Position numbers and translations under genes: made by a program | DNA from: Agromyces badenianii | GTDB lineage: Bacteria > Actinomycetota > Actinomycetes > Actinomycetales > Microbacteriaceae | Direction: 5' to 3' | Assembly: GCF_003070885.1 (NCBI RefSeq) | Contig: NZ_CP028913.1 | Location: 2,480,001-2,544,000 of the forward strand | Length of the DNA: 64,000 bases | Shown: piece after piece, positions 52,719 to 61,858 of the stretch | Position numbering within the stretch: the stretch's first letter is position 1 | Layout of the letters: each line of letters starts with the position of its first letter | The notes under the pieces: model-generated | What the model saw: only the letters and a program-made list of their open reading frames with translations | Told to the model about the DNA's origin: nothing | Databases searched by the model: none

Positions 52719-53762
52719 CTACAGCTCGACCACCGTCATGCCCGAGCCTGCTCCCCCGGCCTTGCCCATCGCGGCGAGCGCCGTCGGCACCTCGTCGAGC
52801 GTGATGCGACGCCCGACGAGCTCGATCGGGCGGAAGTCGCCCGACGCGACGGCGCTCAGCATGAACGGGTACTCGTGGGCCGCCATGCCGTGGCTGCCGA
52901 GGATCTCGAGCTCGCCGGCGATCACGGCGTCCATCGGCATCGCGGCGAGCGCGGAGTCGCCGACCATGAGCCCGATCTGCACGTGCCGCCCGCGCTTCTT
53001 GAGGCTGCGCACCGACGCGAACGACGTCTCCGTCGAGCCGAACGCGTCGACCGAGACATCCACCCCGCCGCCGGAGGCCTCGAGGATGCGCTCGGCCGCC
53101 CCCTCGCCGCCCTGCACGGGCACGGCGCCGAGGCCCTTCGCTGCGGCGAGCGCGGCATCCGACACGTCGACGCCGTAGACCTTCACGCCGGCCGCGACGG
53201 CGATCATGATGGCCGAGAGGCCCACCCCGCCGCATCCGTGCACCGCGATCTGCTCGCCGGGCGCGAGACGGCTGCGCGAGACGATGGCCCGGTAGGCGGT
53301 CGCGAACCGGCAGCCGAGCGAGGCCGCCTCGACGAAGCCGAGCGAGTCGGGCAGGCGGATCAGGTTCAACTCGGCCTCGTCGATCGCGACGTACTCGGCG
53401 AACGACCCCCAGTGGGTGAACCCGGGCTGCGACTGCGCGTCGCAGACCTGTTCGTTGCCGGAGCGGCACTCCTCGCAGCGCCCGCACGCGCAGATGAACG
53501 GTGCCGTGACCCGGTCGCCGACGGCCCAGCCGGAATCGGCGGCGAGCTCCGAGCCGAGCACGGCGATCTCGCCCGCGAACTCGTGCCCCGGCACGTGCGG
53601 CAGCGACACCGTGTCGTCGTGGCCCATCCAGGCGTGCCAGTCGCTGCGGCAGACGCCGGTCGCACGCACCCGGATGACCGCGCCGCGCGGCGGGCATTCG
53701 GGCTCCGGCACCTCCACGAGTTCGGGGTTCTCGCCGAAGGCGTTGAAGAGCACGGCGCGCAC
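52719..53762 (-). CDS. Zinc-dependent alcohol dehydrogenase
   Basis: This 347-aa MDR-family dehydrogenase has catalytic zinc ligands in TGVCRSDWHAW and GHEFAGE, a four-Cys structural zinc loop (CACGRCEECRSGNEQVC) and the nucleotide-binding turn VHGCGGVGLSAIMIA near residue 170. The Asp in VYGVDVSDAAL suggests NAD rather than NADP. The start GTG (VRAVLFNAFGENPE) has AAGG upstream. The substrate is unknown; the set resembles class III-like short alcohol oxidisers. Confidence 0.9.
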   Translation of the reverse strand: MRAVLFNAFGENPELVEVPEPECPPRGAVIRVRATGVCRSDWHAWMGHDDTVSLPHVPGHEFAGEIAVLGSELAADSGWAVGDRVTAPFICACGRCEECRSGNEQVCDAQSQPGFTHWGSFAEYVAIDEAELNLIRLPDSLGFVEAASLGCRFATAYRAIVSRSRLAPGEQIAVHGCGGVGLSAIMIAVAAGVKVYGVDVSDAALAAAKGLGAVPVQGGEGAAERILEASGGGVDVSVDAFGSTETSFASVRSLKKRGRHVQIGLMVGDSALAAMPMDAVIAGELEILGSHGMAAHEYPFMLSAVASGDFRPIELVGRRITLDEVPTALAAMGKAGGAGSGMTVVEL

Positions 53763-53845
53763 AGGAGGGCCTTTCCGTTTCGGGTCGACGGATGTCGCAT
53801 GGCGCGCGGCATCGTCGCCGCAGCGCGCTCGCGACATCCGCGAGC

Positions 53846-56323
53846 TTATCGGCCTCCGGCGTGCCGCCTGCGACGCTCGGGCTCTGCGATCTCCGAGGCC
53901 GTGCCGAACCGGCGGCGATGCCAGAACCCGATCGCCTCGATGAGGATCCACGAGATCGGCACGACGATCGCCAGATCGACGAGCGTCTCGACCGGCAGCG
54001 GCTCGAACTCGAGGAACTGCACCGCGATGGGCACGGTCGTCACGAGCACGAGCCCCACGACCATGGCCGCGAGCACCCCGGTCTTGATCCACGTGAACGG
54101 GCGCGAGAGCACCGCGAGGATCCAGAGTCCGATCAGGGCGAGCGTGATCGTGCAGGCCGTGCGCACGACCGCCTCCTCGAAGCCGAGCGCGCGGGCGTGT
54201 CCCGAGACGACCGCGATGGCGACGGCGACGACGAGTCCCGCCGGAACGGCGAACGACAGCGACCGACGCAGGAACCCCGGCACGTAGCGTCTCGCGTTCG
54301 GCAGCAGGGCGAGGAGGAACGCGGGGATGCCGATCGTCAGCCCGTCGGTCACCGACAGCTGTCGCGGCAGGAACGGGAACGGCCAGAGCAGGACGCCGAA
54401 GATCACCGCCATCGCGATCGCATACGCGGTCTTGGAGAGGAAGAGCATCGAGACCCGTTCGATGTTCGCGATCACCCGGCGCCCCTCGACGACGACGCCC
54501 GGCATGTGCGAGAACCTGCTGTCGAGCAGCACGATGCGCGAGACCGCCTTCGTCGCCGCCGAACCCGACTCCATCGCGATGCCGATGTCGGCCTCCTTGA
54601 TCGCGAGCGCGTCGTTGACCCCGTCGCCCGTCATCGCGACGGTGTGGCCCCGAGCGCGCAGCGCACGCACCATCTCGCGCTTCTGCACGGGAGTGACCCG
54701 GCCGAAGACGAGGTGCTGCTCGAGCACCTCGCCGAGCTCGTCGGGGTCGTCGGGGAGCTCACGCGCGTCGAACCCGTCGCCGGCGTCGAGGCCGACCTCG
54801 CGGGCGACCGCGGCGACCGTGCGCGGGTTGTCGCCCGAGATGATGCGCACCGCCACGCCCTCCTGAGCGAAGTAGCGGAGCGTCTCGGCAGCGTCGTCGC
54901 GCACGGCCTCGCGGAACGTCAACAGCGCGACGGGCGTGAGCCCATGGGGCAGGCGGGCGGCCTCGGCATCCGCTTCGCCGAGCGGGTCGGGGGCGTGCGC
55001 GAGCAGCAACGTGCGCCGCCCCGATTCGGCGAGCGCACCGGCGCGTTCGAGGGCAGCGGATGCCGCGGCATCCGCCGAAGCCGCATCGCGCAGCACGAAC
55101 TCGGGGGCGCCGAGCACCCACGTGCCCGGGGCGCCGGCCCCCTCGCCGAAGGCGACCGCGCTCCACTTGCGCGCCGAGGAGAACTCGATGCGGGAGGCCG
55201 CCTCGAGCGGTGCCGCGAGCGGGAACTCGTCGCGCAGACTGCGCGCCGTCGCATTCGCGTCGGGCTCCGCGCCGTTCCAGGCCAACGCGAGCCGCCAGCC
55301 CGCGGGCTGGGCATCGTCGAGCGGGTGCACGCCGTCGAAGCGAACCTCGCCGCTCGTGAGCGTGCCGGTCTTGTCGAGGCAGATGAGGTCGACCCGGGCG
55401 AGGCCCTCGACGGCCGGCAGCTCCTGCACGAGCACGTTGTGCGAACCGAGCTTCACGGCGCCGAAGGCGAAGGCGATGCTCGTCATGAGCACGAGGCCGA
55501 GCGGGATCATCGCGATCACGGCGGCGACGGATGCCACGGCCGCGTCGCGCCATTGCCCTGTCTCGATGGCGCGGCTCCAGCCGCCCGCAGCCACCATGTT
55601 GGCGTTCACGACGATGATCATGATCGGGAAGATCGCCCAAGCGATCCACTTCAGGATGCGGTCGATCGAGCTGCGGAGCTCGGAGCCGACGAGCGAGAAC
55701 CGCTTCGCCTCGGCGGTGAGCTTCGATGCGTAGGCGGCATCGCCGACGTCGGTGACGATCGCCCGGCCCTGCCCGCCGACGACGATCGAACCCGAGAGCA
55801 CCCGGTCGCCCGGCGCCTTGTCGATGGGTTCGGATTCGCCCGTGAGCAGCGACTCGTCGACCTCGAGGCGCACGCCGTCGACGAGCCGGCCGTCGGCCGT
55901 GACCTGGTCGCCCGAGCGCAGCACGAGCACGTCGTCTTCGACCACTCCGCGCACGTCGATCTCGCCCTCGACGCCGTCGCGCACGACGCGGGCGCGCGGC
56001 GCATGCAGCAGGGCGAGCCGGTCGAGGGCGCGCTTGGCCCGATACTCCTGCACGACGCCGATCGCCGCGTTCGTGATCGCCGCGATGCCGAAGAGCGCGT
56101 CCTGCCAGCGGCCGAGGATCAGGAGGAGCAGGAACCCGGTGACGACGATGCCGTTGAAGAGGGTGAAGACGTTGGCCCGGAGGATGCTCCAGATGCTGCG
56201 ACTCGACGCGTCGTCGGCGACGTTCGCCCGGCCGTCGCGCACGCGGGCCTCGACGTCGGCGGCGGTGAGGCCGCGGCCCGGATCCGTCACGGCCTGCTGC
56301 GCTGCGAGCTGCTCATCACCCAT
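53846..56323 (-). CDS. Cation-transporting P-type ATPase
   Basis: The 825-aa pump has an N-terminal actuator with LLTGESEPIDKA near 165, the phosphorylation site LICLDKTGTLTSG (about D321), a nucleotide domain and the hinge MTGDGVNDALAIKEADIGIA near 567. About ten transmembrane helices are visible, four of them after the hinge. It is HAD-type and closest in layout to the P2/P3-like bacterial ATPases of undefined ion. No N-terminal heavy-metal Cys motif is seen, so copper transport is unlikely. The ATG at MGDEQLAAQQ is preferred over an Arg-rich upstream extension. Confidence 0.92.
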   Translation of the reverse strand: MGDEQLAAQQAVTDPGRGLTAADVEARVRDGRANVADDASSRSIWSILRANVFTLFNGIVVTGFLLLLILGRWQDALFGIAAITNAAIGVVQEYRAKRALDRLALLHAPRARVVRDGVEGEIDVRGVVEDDVLVLRSGDQVTADGRLVDGVRLEVDESLLTGESEPIDKAPGDRVLSGSIVVGGQGRAIVTDVGDAAYASKLTAEAKRFSLVGSELRSSIDRILKWIAWAIFPIMIIVVNANMVAAGGWSRAIETGQWRDAAVASVAAVIAMIPLGLVLMTSIAFAFGAVKLGSHNVLVQELPAVEGLARVDLICLDKTGTLTSGEVRFDGVHPLDDAQPAGWRLALAWNGAEPDANATARSLRDEFPLAAPLEAASRIEFSSARKWSAVAFGEGAGAPGTWVLGAPEFVLRDAASADAAASAALERAGALAESGRRTLLLAHAPDPLGEADAEAARLPHGLTPVALLTFREAVRDDAAETLRYFAQEGVAVRIISGDNPRTVAAVAREVGLDAGDGFDARELPDDPDELGEVLEQHLVFGRVTPVQKREMVRALRARGHTVAMTGDGVNDALAIKEADIGIAMESGSAATKAVSRIVLLDSRFSHMPGVVVEGRRVIANIERVSMLFLSKTAYAIAMAVIFGVLLWPFPFLPRQLSVTDGLTIGIPAFLLALLPNARRYVPGFLRRSLSFAVPAGLVVAVAIAVVSGHARALGFEEAVVRTACTITLALIGLWILAVLSRPFTWIKTGVLAAMVVGLVLVTTVPIAVQFLEFEPLPVETLVDLAIVVPISWILIEAIGFWHRRRFGTASEIAEPERRRRHAGGR

Positions 56324-56430
56324 CGACGCCCCCGTTCGACCCGCCCCGGATCGAGTCTCGCACAGCGTTCCGATGGGCGGGAGGGTGGCGGGCGAGAGAC
56401 GTCGGCACGCGGATTGTGTAACAATATGCC

Positions 56431-57396
56431 ATGCGATTCGTGACCGCCGTGCTGCTCGCGGCCGTCTGCTTCGGCACCACGGGCACCGCGCAGGCGCTCG
56501 GCCCCGAGGCGAGCGCCGCCTCGGTCGGCGCCGCTCGCATCCTGATCGGCGGCGGCGCCCTCGGGCTCGTCGCGCTGATCCTGCACTTCGCCGGACGCCG
56601 GCACGGTGCGGCCGGGACACCCGCCGCGCCGGCGCCCGGCGTCGGCACGCGGCATCCGCTGCCCGCCTGGCTGCTCGTCGCCATCGGCGCCGCGGGCGTG
56701 CTCGCCTATCAGCCCGCCTTCTTCGCCGGCACCGCCGCGAACGGGGTGGCCGTCGGCACGGTCGTCGCGCTCGGTTCGGCGCCCGTCATCACGGGCGCGC
56801 TCGACTGGGCGATCCGACGCCGGTATCCCGGGCACCGCTGGGCGATCGCGACGGCGATCGCGACCGTCGGCGTCGGCATCCTCGCCGCCGCCACCGGTGG
56901 CGGTGAAGGCGGGTCGGTCGGGTCCGAGCCGCTCGGCCTCGCCGCCTCGCTCGGCGCCGGCGCCTCGTACGCGGTCTACACCCTCGCGGCGAAGGCGCTG
57001 CTCGATCGCGGCTGGAGCAGCTCCTCGAGCATGGGTGCGCTCTTCGGCACGGCAGCGCTCTTCAGCATCCCGGTCTTCGCGGCGACGGATGCCTCGTGGC
57101 TCGCGACCGGCCCCGGCCTCGCGATGGCGCTCTGGCTCGGGCTCGTCACGACGACCGTCGCCTACCTGCTCTTCGGCTACGGGCTCGGCGGTCTCGCGCC
57201 GGCCACGGTCTCGACCCTGACGCTCGCCGAGCCGCTGACCGCCGCCATCCTCGGCGTCGCCCTGCTCGGCGAGGCGCTCACGCCCGGAGCGCTGCTCGGC
57301 CTCCTCGTGCTCGCCGCGGGCATCGTCGTGCTCGCGTCCTCCGGCGGGAGCCGTCGCGGCCGTCGGGGCCGTCGGGCGAGCGTCGCAACCGGCTGA
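56431..57396 (+). CDS. EamA/DMT-family transporter
   Basis: The 321-aa protein has ten transmembrane helices arranged as two EamA repeats (MRFVTAVLLAAVCFGTTGTA and later ASLGAGASYAVYTLAAKALL). The second repeat ends with TVSTLTLAEPLTAAILGVAL, a typical family stretch. Such transporters export amino acids, drugs or metabolites. It is divergent from the P-type ATPase gene, with 107 bp between the starts. Confidence 0.92.
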   Translation: MRFVTAVLLAAVCFGTTGTAQALGPEASAASVGAARILIGGGALGLVALILHFAGRRHGAAGTPAAPAPGVGTRHPLPAWLLVAIGAAGVLAYQPAFFAGTAANGVAVGTVVALGSAPVITGALDWAIRRRYPGHRWAIATAIATVGVGILAAATGGGEGGSVGSEPLGLAASLGAGASYAVYTLAAKALLDRGWSSSSSMGALFGTAALFSIPVFAATDASWLATGPGLAMALWLGLVTTTVAYLLFGYGLGGLAPATVSTLTLAEPLTAAILGVALLGEALTPGALLGLLVLAAGIVVLASSGGSRRGRRGRRASVATG

Positions 57397-57699
57397 GCCG
57401 CGGGGTGAGCCGCGGGTGAAACCACCCCCCGATCGGGGGAGACCCCGAAAGGGGGCTGCTGCGCTCGCGCGATCACTCGTAGTCTCGCAACTGCGGGACG
57501 AGCAATGCTCATGCTCGGTCGGAACTCCTTACCCAGGGCCCGACGCCTCGCAGTACCCGATAGCGCCCAACGCATACCCGAAATGCAGGTGGATACCCGT
57601 GAGCGATTCGCTTCAGCGACGGCATTTTCGGCCGTCTTCGCCCCGAATCCGACGTGCCCGAACCCGTTCCCTGCTGCGGCAGAGTCGCGGGGGCATCCG
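57397..57699 (+). promoter_or_regulatory. Leader region of the sugar transferase gene
   Basis: This 303-bp gap holds two adjacent GC hairpins with tetraloops (CCCCC-GATC-GGGGG and CCCC-GAAA-GGGG, 57426-57454), which could end the EamA transcript. GGGGG followed 22 bp later by CGTAGT resembles a similar word before the acetyltransferase gene (61056-61110). A long 5' leader follows with no gene. Confidence 0.4.
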
Positions 57700-59244
57700 A
57701 TGACCTCCACCCGCGCGATCCCGTCCCGGCGTGCGCCGGCCCAGCGCGGACGCGCCCAGTGGCGATCGCGGGAACTCGGAGACGTGGAGGCCCCGCCGCG
57801 GCTGCGCCGTGTCAGCGAGGCGGCCATCGAGCCCACCGCGTGGGATCGCCGGTTCAGGACCCGGCTCGTCATCACCGACGCGATCGTGGTCGTCGCGAGC
57901 GTCGTCGTGTCACTCGGCGCCGCCATCGTGTTCGAACCCGCGGCAACCGCCTCGCCGCTCGCGTTCGGTGTCATCGCCGCGTTCACGGTCGCCACCTGGT
58001 TGACCTTCCTCGCGGCCGCGCACACTCGCGACGAACGGGTGCTCGGCATGGGGGCCTCCGAATACCGTCAGGTCGCGAACTCCACCGCGCTCGCCTTCGG
58101 CCTGCTCGCGCTCGTCTTCGTCATCACCCGAGTCGAGTTCGCACGGTCGTTCGTGCTCGTGGCGCTTCCGATCGGCCTCCTCGGCATCCTGATCGACCGC
58201 TGGCTGTGGCGCAAGTGGCTGCTGCGCCGCCGGGACCGCGGCGACTACCTCTCGCGCGCGATCATCGCCGGCTCCCGGCGAGAGGTCGAGTACGTGGCCC
58301 GGCAGATCCTCGAACGCTCAGGCGCGGGCTACCACGTCGTGGGCGCCGCCATCGACGCCCCCGGCCAGTCCTTCATCGATGCCGGCGGCGAGCGCGTTCC
58401 GATCGTCGCGGGCCTCGACGAGGTCGCGCAGAGCGCACGGGACCTCGGCGCCGACGCGGTGATCCTCGCGGGCCTCACCCGTGACGAAGACGACTACGTG
58501 CGCCGGCTCAGCTGGCAGCTCGAGGGCACTCGGGCCGACCTCGTGCTCTCGAGTCGACTGACGGACGTCGCCGGCCCGCGCATCCACTTCCGGCCGATCG
58601 ACGGCCTGCCGCTCATCCAGGTCGAGATCCCCCAGTTCGACGGGGGCAAGCACGCGCTCAAGCGCGGGTTCGACATCTTCGCCTCCGCGCTCGGCCTCCT
58701 CGCGATCGCACCCGTGCTGATCGGCATCGCACTGGCGATCAGGCTCGATGGTCCGGGTTCGATCCTCTACACGCAGGAGCGCGTCGGCCGCGACGGCAAG
58801 ACGTTCAAGCTCATGAAGTTCCGCTCGATGATCCCCGACGCCGATCGGGTGCGGGCCGAACTCCTCGAGCGGAACGAGGCATCAGGCCTGCTGTTCAAGC
58901 TCAAGGACGACCCCAGGGTCACCCGCACCGGGCGCTTCCTGCGGAAGCACTCGCTCGACGAGCTCCCCCAGCTCTGGAACGTGCTGCGGGGTGACATGAG
59001 CATGGTCGGGCCCCGGCCGCCGCTCGCGGAAGAGGTCAACGGATACGCCGAGCACGTGCACCGCAGACTGCTCATCAAGCCGGGCCTCACGGGGCTCTGG
59101 CAGGTAAGCGGCCGGTCGGACCTCGATTGGGACGAGAGCGTGCGGCTCGACCTCTACTACGTCGAGAACTGGTCGCTCACCGGCGACCTCATGCTCATCT
59201 GGCGCACGGTGCGCGTGGTCGTTCGGCCGGTCGGCGCGTACTAG
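57700..59244 (+). CDS. Exopolysaccharide priming sugar transferase (WbaP/CpsE-like)
   Basis: The 514-aa protein transfers a sugar-1-phosphate to undecaprenyl phosphate to start glycan synthesis. Four N-terminal helices (about 60-170), a CoA-binding-like middle domain, one more helix (DIFASALGLLAIAPVLIGIA) and the C-terminal catalytic domain are visible. The catalytic domain includes QERVGRDGKTFKLMKFRSM, FLRKHSLDELPQLWNVLRGD, MSMVGPRPPL and KPGLTGLWQVSGRS. The ATG at MTSTRAIPS has a GGGGG ribosome site. It heads the polysaccharide locus at this end of the window. Confidence 0.93.
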   Translation: MTSTRAIPSRRAPAQRGRAQWRSRELGDVEAPPRLRRVSEAAIEPTAWDRRFRTRLVITDAIVVVASVVVSLGAAIVFEPAATASPLAFGVIAAFTVATWLTFLAAAHTRDERVLGMGASEYRQVANSTALAFGLLALVFVITRVEFARSFVLVALPIGLLGILIDRWLWRKWLLRRRDRGDYLSRAIIAGSRREVEYVARQILERSGAGYHVVGAAIDAPGQSFIDAGGERVPIVAGLDEVAQSARDLGADAVILAGLTRDEDDYVRRLSWQLEGTRADLVLSSRLTDVAGPRIHFRPIDGLPLIQVEIPQFDGGKHALKRGFDIFASALGLLAIAPVLIGIALAIRLDGPGSILYTQERVGRDGKTFKLMKFRSMIPDADRVRAELLERNEASGLLFKLKDDPRVTRTGRFLRKHSLDELPQLWNVLRGDMSMVGPRPPLAEEVNGYAEHVHRRLLIKPGLTGLWQVSGRSDLDWDESVRLDLYYVENWSLTGDLMLIWRTVRVVVRPVGAY

Positions 59245-59299
59245 ACGGTCGGCGCGTACCAGAGCGGCGCCGCCCCGCGGCCGAGCGCGAGCCGGCGGG

Positions 59300-60514
59300 T
59301 CAGGCCGCCTGCTCCACCAGTCGCTCGGCGATGAGGCGGCCGATCGGAATCGCCGACGTCGCCGCCGGTGACGGCGCATTGCAGACGTGCAGTTGCCGGG
59401 CCGTGCGCTCGAAGAGGAAGTCCTCCACGAGCGTGCCGTCACGGCGCACGGCCTGCGCCCGAACGCCGGCGAACCGTTCGCCGAGGTCGTCGAGGCGCAG
59501 CTCTGGCGCATAGCGACGGCACTCTGCGAGGTAGCTCCGGCGCAACAGCGAGTTGCGTGCCTCGACCACCGCGGCGCGACGGTGGCGAACCGCCATGCGC
59601 CAGAACCCCGGGTACCGGAGGTAGTCGAACGTATCGGCCGGCGAGATCGCGCCCCGCCGGTAGCCCTCGCGGGCGAAGCCGAGCACCGCGTTCGGCCCCA
59701 CGGTGATGCGGCCGTCGATCGTCGGGCTGAGATGCACGCCGAGGAAGGGCATCGACGGGTCGGGCACGGGGTAGATCAGGTGTCGCACGAGCTCGGCTCG
59801 CCCGTCGAGCTCGAAGTACTCCCCGCGGAACGGGATGATCCGGAAGTCGGCTGGAAGCCCGCCGAGCCGGGCGATGCGGTCGGCCTGCAGGCCGGCACAC
59901 GCGACCAGCCGCTCGGCACGGTACTCGGCGCCGTCGGCCGTGCGGACGCGCACCTCGCCGCCGCCCGCCCCGCTGCGTTCGTCGATCGACACGACGTCGG
60001 CGCCGAAGACCACGCGCACGCCCGACGCCTCGAGCTGGGCCTGCATGGTTCGCGCGACGAGACCGTAATCGACGATGCCAGTTCCGGGCGACAGCACGGC
60101 GGCGCGACCGCTGATGTTCGGCTCGAGCTCGGAGAGGGCCTCGGCACCGATGCGCTCGATCTCGATGCCGTTCGCGGCGGCTCGAGCGGCGAGCGCGCCC
60201 AGGCGCTCGACCTCCAACTCGTCGGTCGCGACGACGAGCTTGCCGATGCGGCCGAGCGGAACGCCGTTCGCCTCGCAGAACTCGATCGTCGCGAGCCGGC
60301 CCTCGCGACAGAGTTCGGCCTTCAGGGAACCGGGTGCGTAGTAGAGGCCCGCATGCACGACCCCGGAATTGTGGCCCGTCTGTCCGGTCGCGACGGCGTC
60401 GGCCTTCTCGAGGATCGTGATCTTCGCGTCCGGAGTGCGCTCGAGCACGGCGCGGGCCGTGGCGAGACCCACGATGCCCGCCCCGATGATGAGGAGCTCG
60501 TCGATGTCGCTCAC
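59300..60514 (-). CDS. lhgO: L-2-hydroxyglutarate oxidase
   Basis: This 404-aa FAD enzyme oxidises L-2-hydroxyglutarate to 2-oxoglutarate. The FAD-binding turn LLIIGAGIVGLATARAVLER is at residues 7-26. Substrate-domain text KADAVATGQTGHNSGVVHAG, GIVDYGLVARTM and PFRGEYFEL are as in the family. The GTG start overlaps the VanZ stop by 4 bp. Its link with polysaccharide genes is unclear. Confidence 0.9.
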   Translation of the reverse strand: MSDIDELLIIGAGIVGLATARAVLERTPDAKITILEKADAVATGQTGHNSGVVHAGLYYAPGSLKAELCREGRLATIEFCEANGVPLGRIGKLVVATDELEVERLGALAARAAANGIEIERIGAEALSELEPNISGRAAVLSPGTGIVDYGLVARTMQAQLEASGVRVVFGADVVSIDERSGAGGGEVRVRTADGAEYRAERLVACAGLQADRIARLGGLPADFRIIPFRGEYFELDGRAELVRHLIYPVPDPSMPFLGVHLSPTIDGRITVGPNAVLGFAREGYRRGAISPADTFDYLRYPGFWRMAVRHRRAAVVEARNSLLRRSYLAECRRYAPELRLDDLGERFAGVRAQAVRRDGTLVEDFLFERTARQLHVCNAPSPAATSAIPIGRLIAERLVEQAA

Positions 60515-60960
60515 CGCGAAGCATCCGTTGCCGCTCCGACACCGGTGCGGGCCTCGGCCCTCGATCGTCGCACGGCGGTGATGATGGCGGCGATGAACGT
60601 GCCGACGACGGCTCCCAGCACATTGGCCACGACGTCGCGAAGGCTCGCCACACGCGACGGGAGGAACACCTGCACCAGCTCGGCACCGGCCGAGAAGGCG
60701 ACGGCGAGGGTGAATCCGAGCCAGAATCGACGCACTGCGAGACCCAGGATCACCCCGATCGGAACGAAGAGGGCGACGTTGGCGGCGAACTCGATCATGC
60801 CGTCTCGAATGCCGAGCCATCCCAGCTGCTCGCGAGCCCACAGCCCGATCGCCCCGACCGAGCCGCCGAAGGAGACCGGAAGGAGGAGCAGGAGGGCGGC
60901 GAGCACGACGTACCCGATGAGCGCCCAGCGCAGCCATCGCGGACGTTCCAGTTCCAACAT
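60511..60960 (-). CDS. VanZ-like membrane protein
   Basis: The 149-aa protein has four hydrophobic helices and the VanZ signature FAANVALFVPIGVILGLAVR with ELVQVFLPSRVASLRDVVAN. VanZ proteins raise resistance to teicoplanin or lipoglycopeptides in some Gram-positives; here it may be a general envelope protein. It is divergent from the acetyltransferase gene and coupled to lhgO. Confidence 0.85.
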   Translation of the reverse strand: MLELERPRWLRWALIGYVVLAALLLLLPVSFGGSVGAIGLWAREQLGWLGIRDGMIEFAANVALFVPIGVILGLAVRRFWLGFTLAVAFSAGAELVQVFLPSRVASLRDVVANVLGAVVGTFIAAIITAVRRSRAEARTGVGAATDASR

Positions 60961-61185
60961 TCGCCTCGTCTCGCGTCGCCCCTGGCAGCGATCGGCGCGC
61001 GGCACGATCCCTGCCATCCTCCAGCTTCGTGCCAACGGGCCGCGCGCGGCATCCCCACTCTGAGGGTGACCCGCTTTGGGGGAGGTGGAACGACGGCATT
61101 CCGCGTATCGTCGCTCGAAGCAGCCATCGGTCCATGCGCCGAACGGCGTCGGACACCCGAATCCCGCCGAAGGAGCCTCCCGATC

Positions 61186-61848
61186 ATGCCGGCGATGCCT
61201 GATGACGTGAACCTCGATCACGAGCCGGAAGTGCGCGTCGCGGCGAGCGCCCAGATCGACCCCGACTGCTCGATCGGCGACGGCACGACCGTCTGGCACC
61301 TGACCCAGATCCGCGAGCGCGCGGTGATCGGCGAACAGTGCACCATCGGTCGGGGCGTGTACATCGGGCCCGGCGTCGTCGTCGGCGACCGCTGCAAGGT
61401 GCAGAACGACGCCCTCGTCTACGAACCCGCCTTCCTCGAGGACGGCGTCTTCATCGGCCCCGCGGTCGTGCTCACCAACGACGAGTACCCGCGCGCGGTC
61501 AATCCCGATGGAACCGCCAAGACCTCCGACGACTGGAACAGCGTCGGCGTGACCGTGCGCCGCGGGGCCTCCATCGGCGCCCGCGCCGTCTGCGTCGCTC
61601 CGATCACGATCGGTCAATGGGCCCTCGTCGCGGCCGGGGCGGTCGTGGTGCACGACGTGCCGGACTACGCGCTCATGGTCGGCGTGCCCGCCCGCAGAGT
61701 CGGCTGGGTCGGCACGGCGGGTGTGCCGCTGCGGCATGACGGCGGCGACCAGTGGATCTGCCCGCGCACCGGGGAGCGCTACGAGGAATCCGACGGAGTC
61801 CTCTCGATCGCGCCGGTGAACGGCCGGCATCCGCTCCGACCCGTCTGA
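61186..61848 (+). CDS. Hexapeptide-repeat acetyltransferase (WbpD/WlbB-like)
   Basis: The 220-aa protein folds as a left-handed beta helix: VWHLTQIRERAVIGEQCTIG, RGVYIGPGVVVGDRCKVQND and VFIGPAVVLTNDEYPRAVNP. The pattern matches N-acetyltransferases acting on UDP-3-amino sugars for surface glycans. The C-terminus has a short extra segment (WICPRTGERYEE). GGAG lies 10 nt before the ATG; a second ATG three codons later is possible. The glycosyltransferase gene follows after 10 bp. Confidence 0.88.
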   Translation: MPAMPDDVNLDHEPEVRVAASAQIDPDCSIGDGTTVWHLTQIRERAVIGEQCTIGRGVYIGPGVVVGDRCKVQNDALVYEPAFLEDGVFIGPAVVLTNDEYPRAVNPDGTAKTSDDWNSVGVTVRRGASIGARAVCVAPITIGQWALVAAGAVVVHDVPDYALMVGVPARRVGWVGTAGVPLRHDGGDQWICPRTGERYEESDGVLSIAPVNGRHPLRPV

Positions 61849-61858
61849 GACGCGCGCC

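Noticed and set aside
57426..57454. 6C-type structured RNA
   Set aside because: The two hairpins have GATC and GAAA loops rather than C-rich loops.
59300..61156. Single fusion of VanZ-region sequence and LhgO
   Set aside because: The open frame upstream of the LhgO GTG is antisense-like. VanZ is encoded in another frame with a proper ATG.
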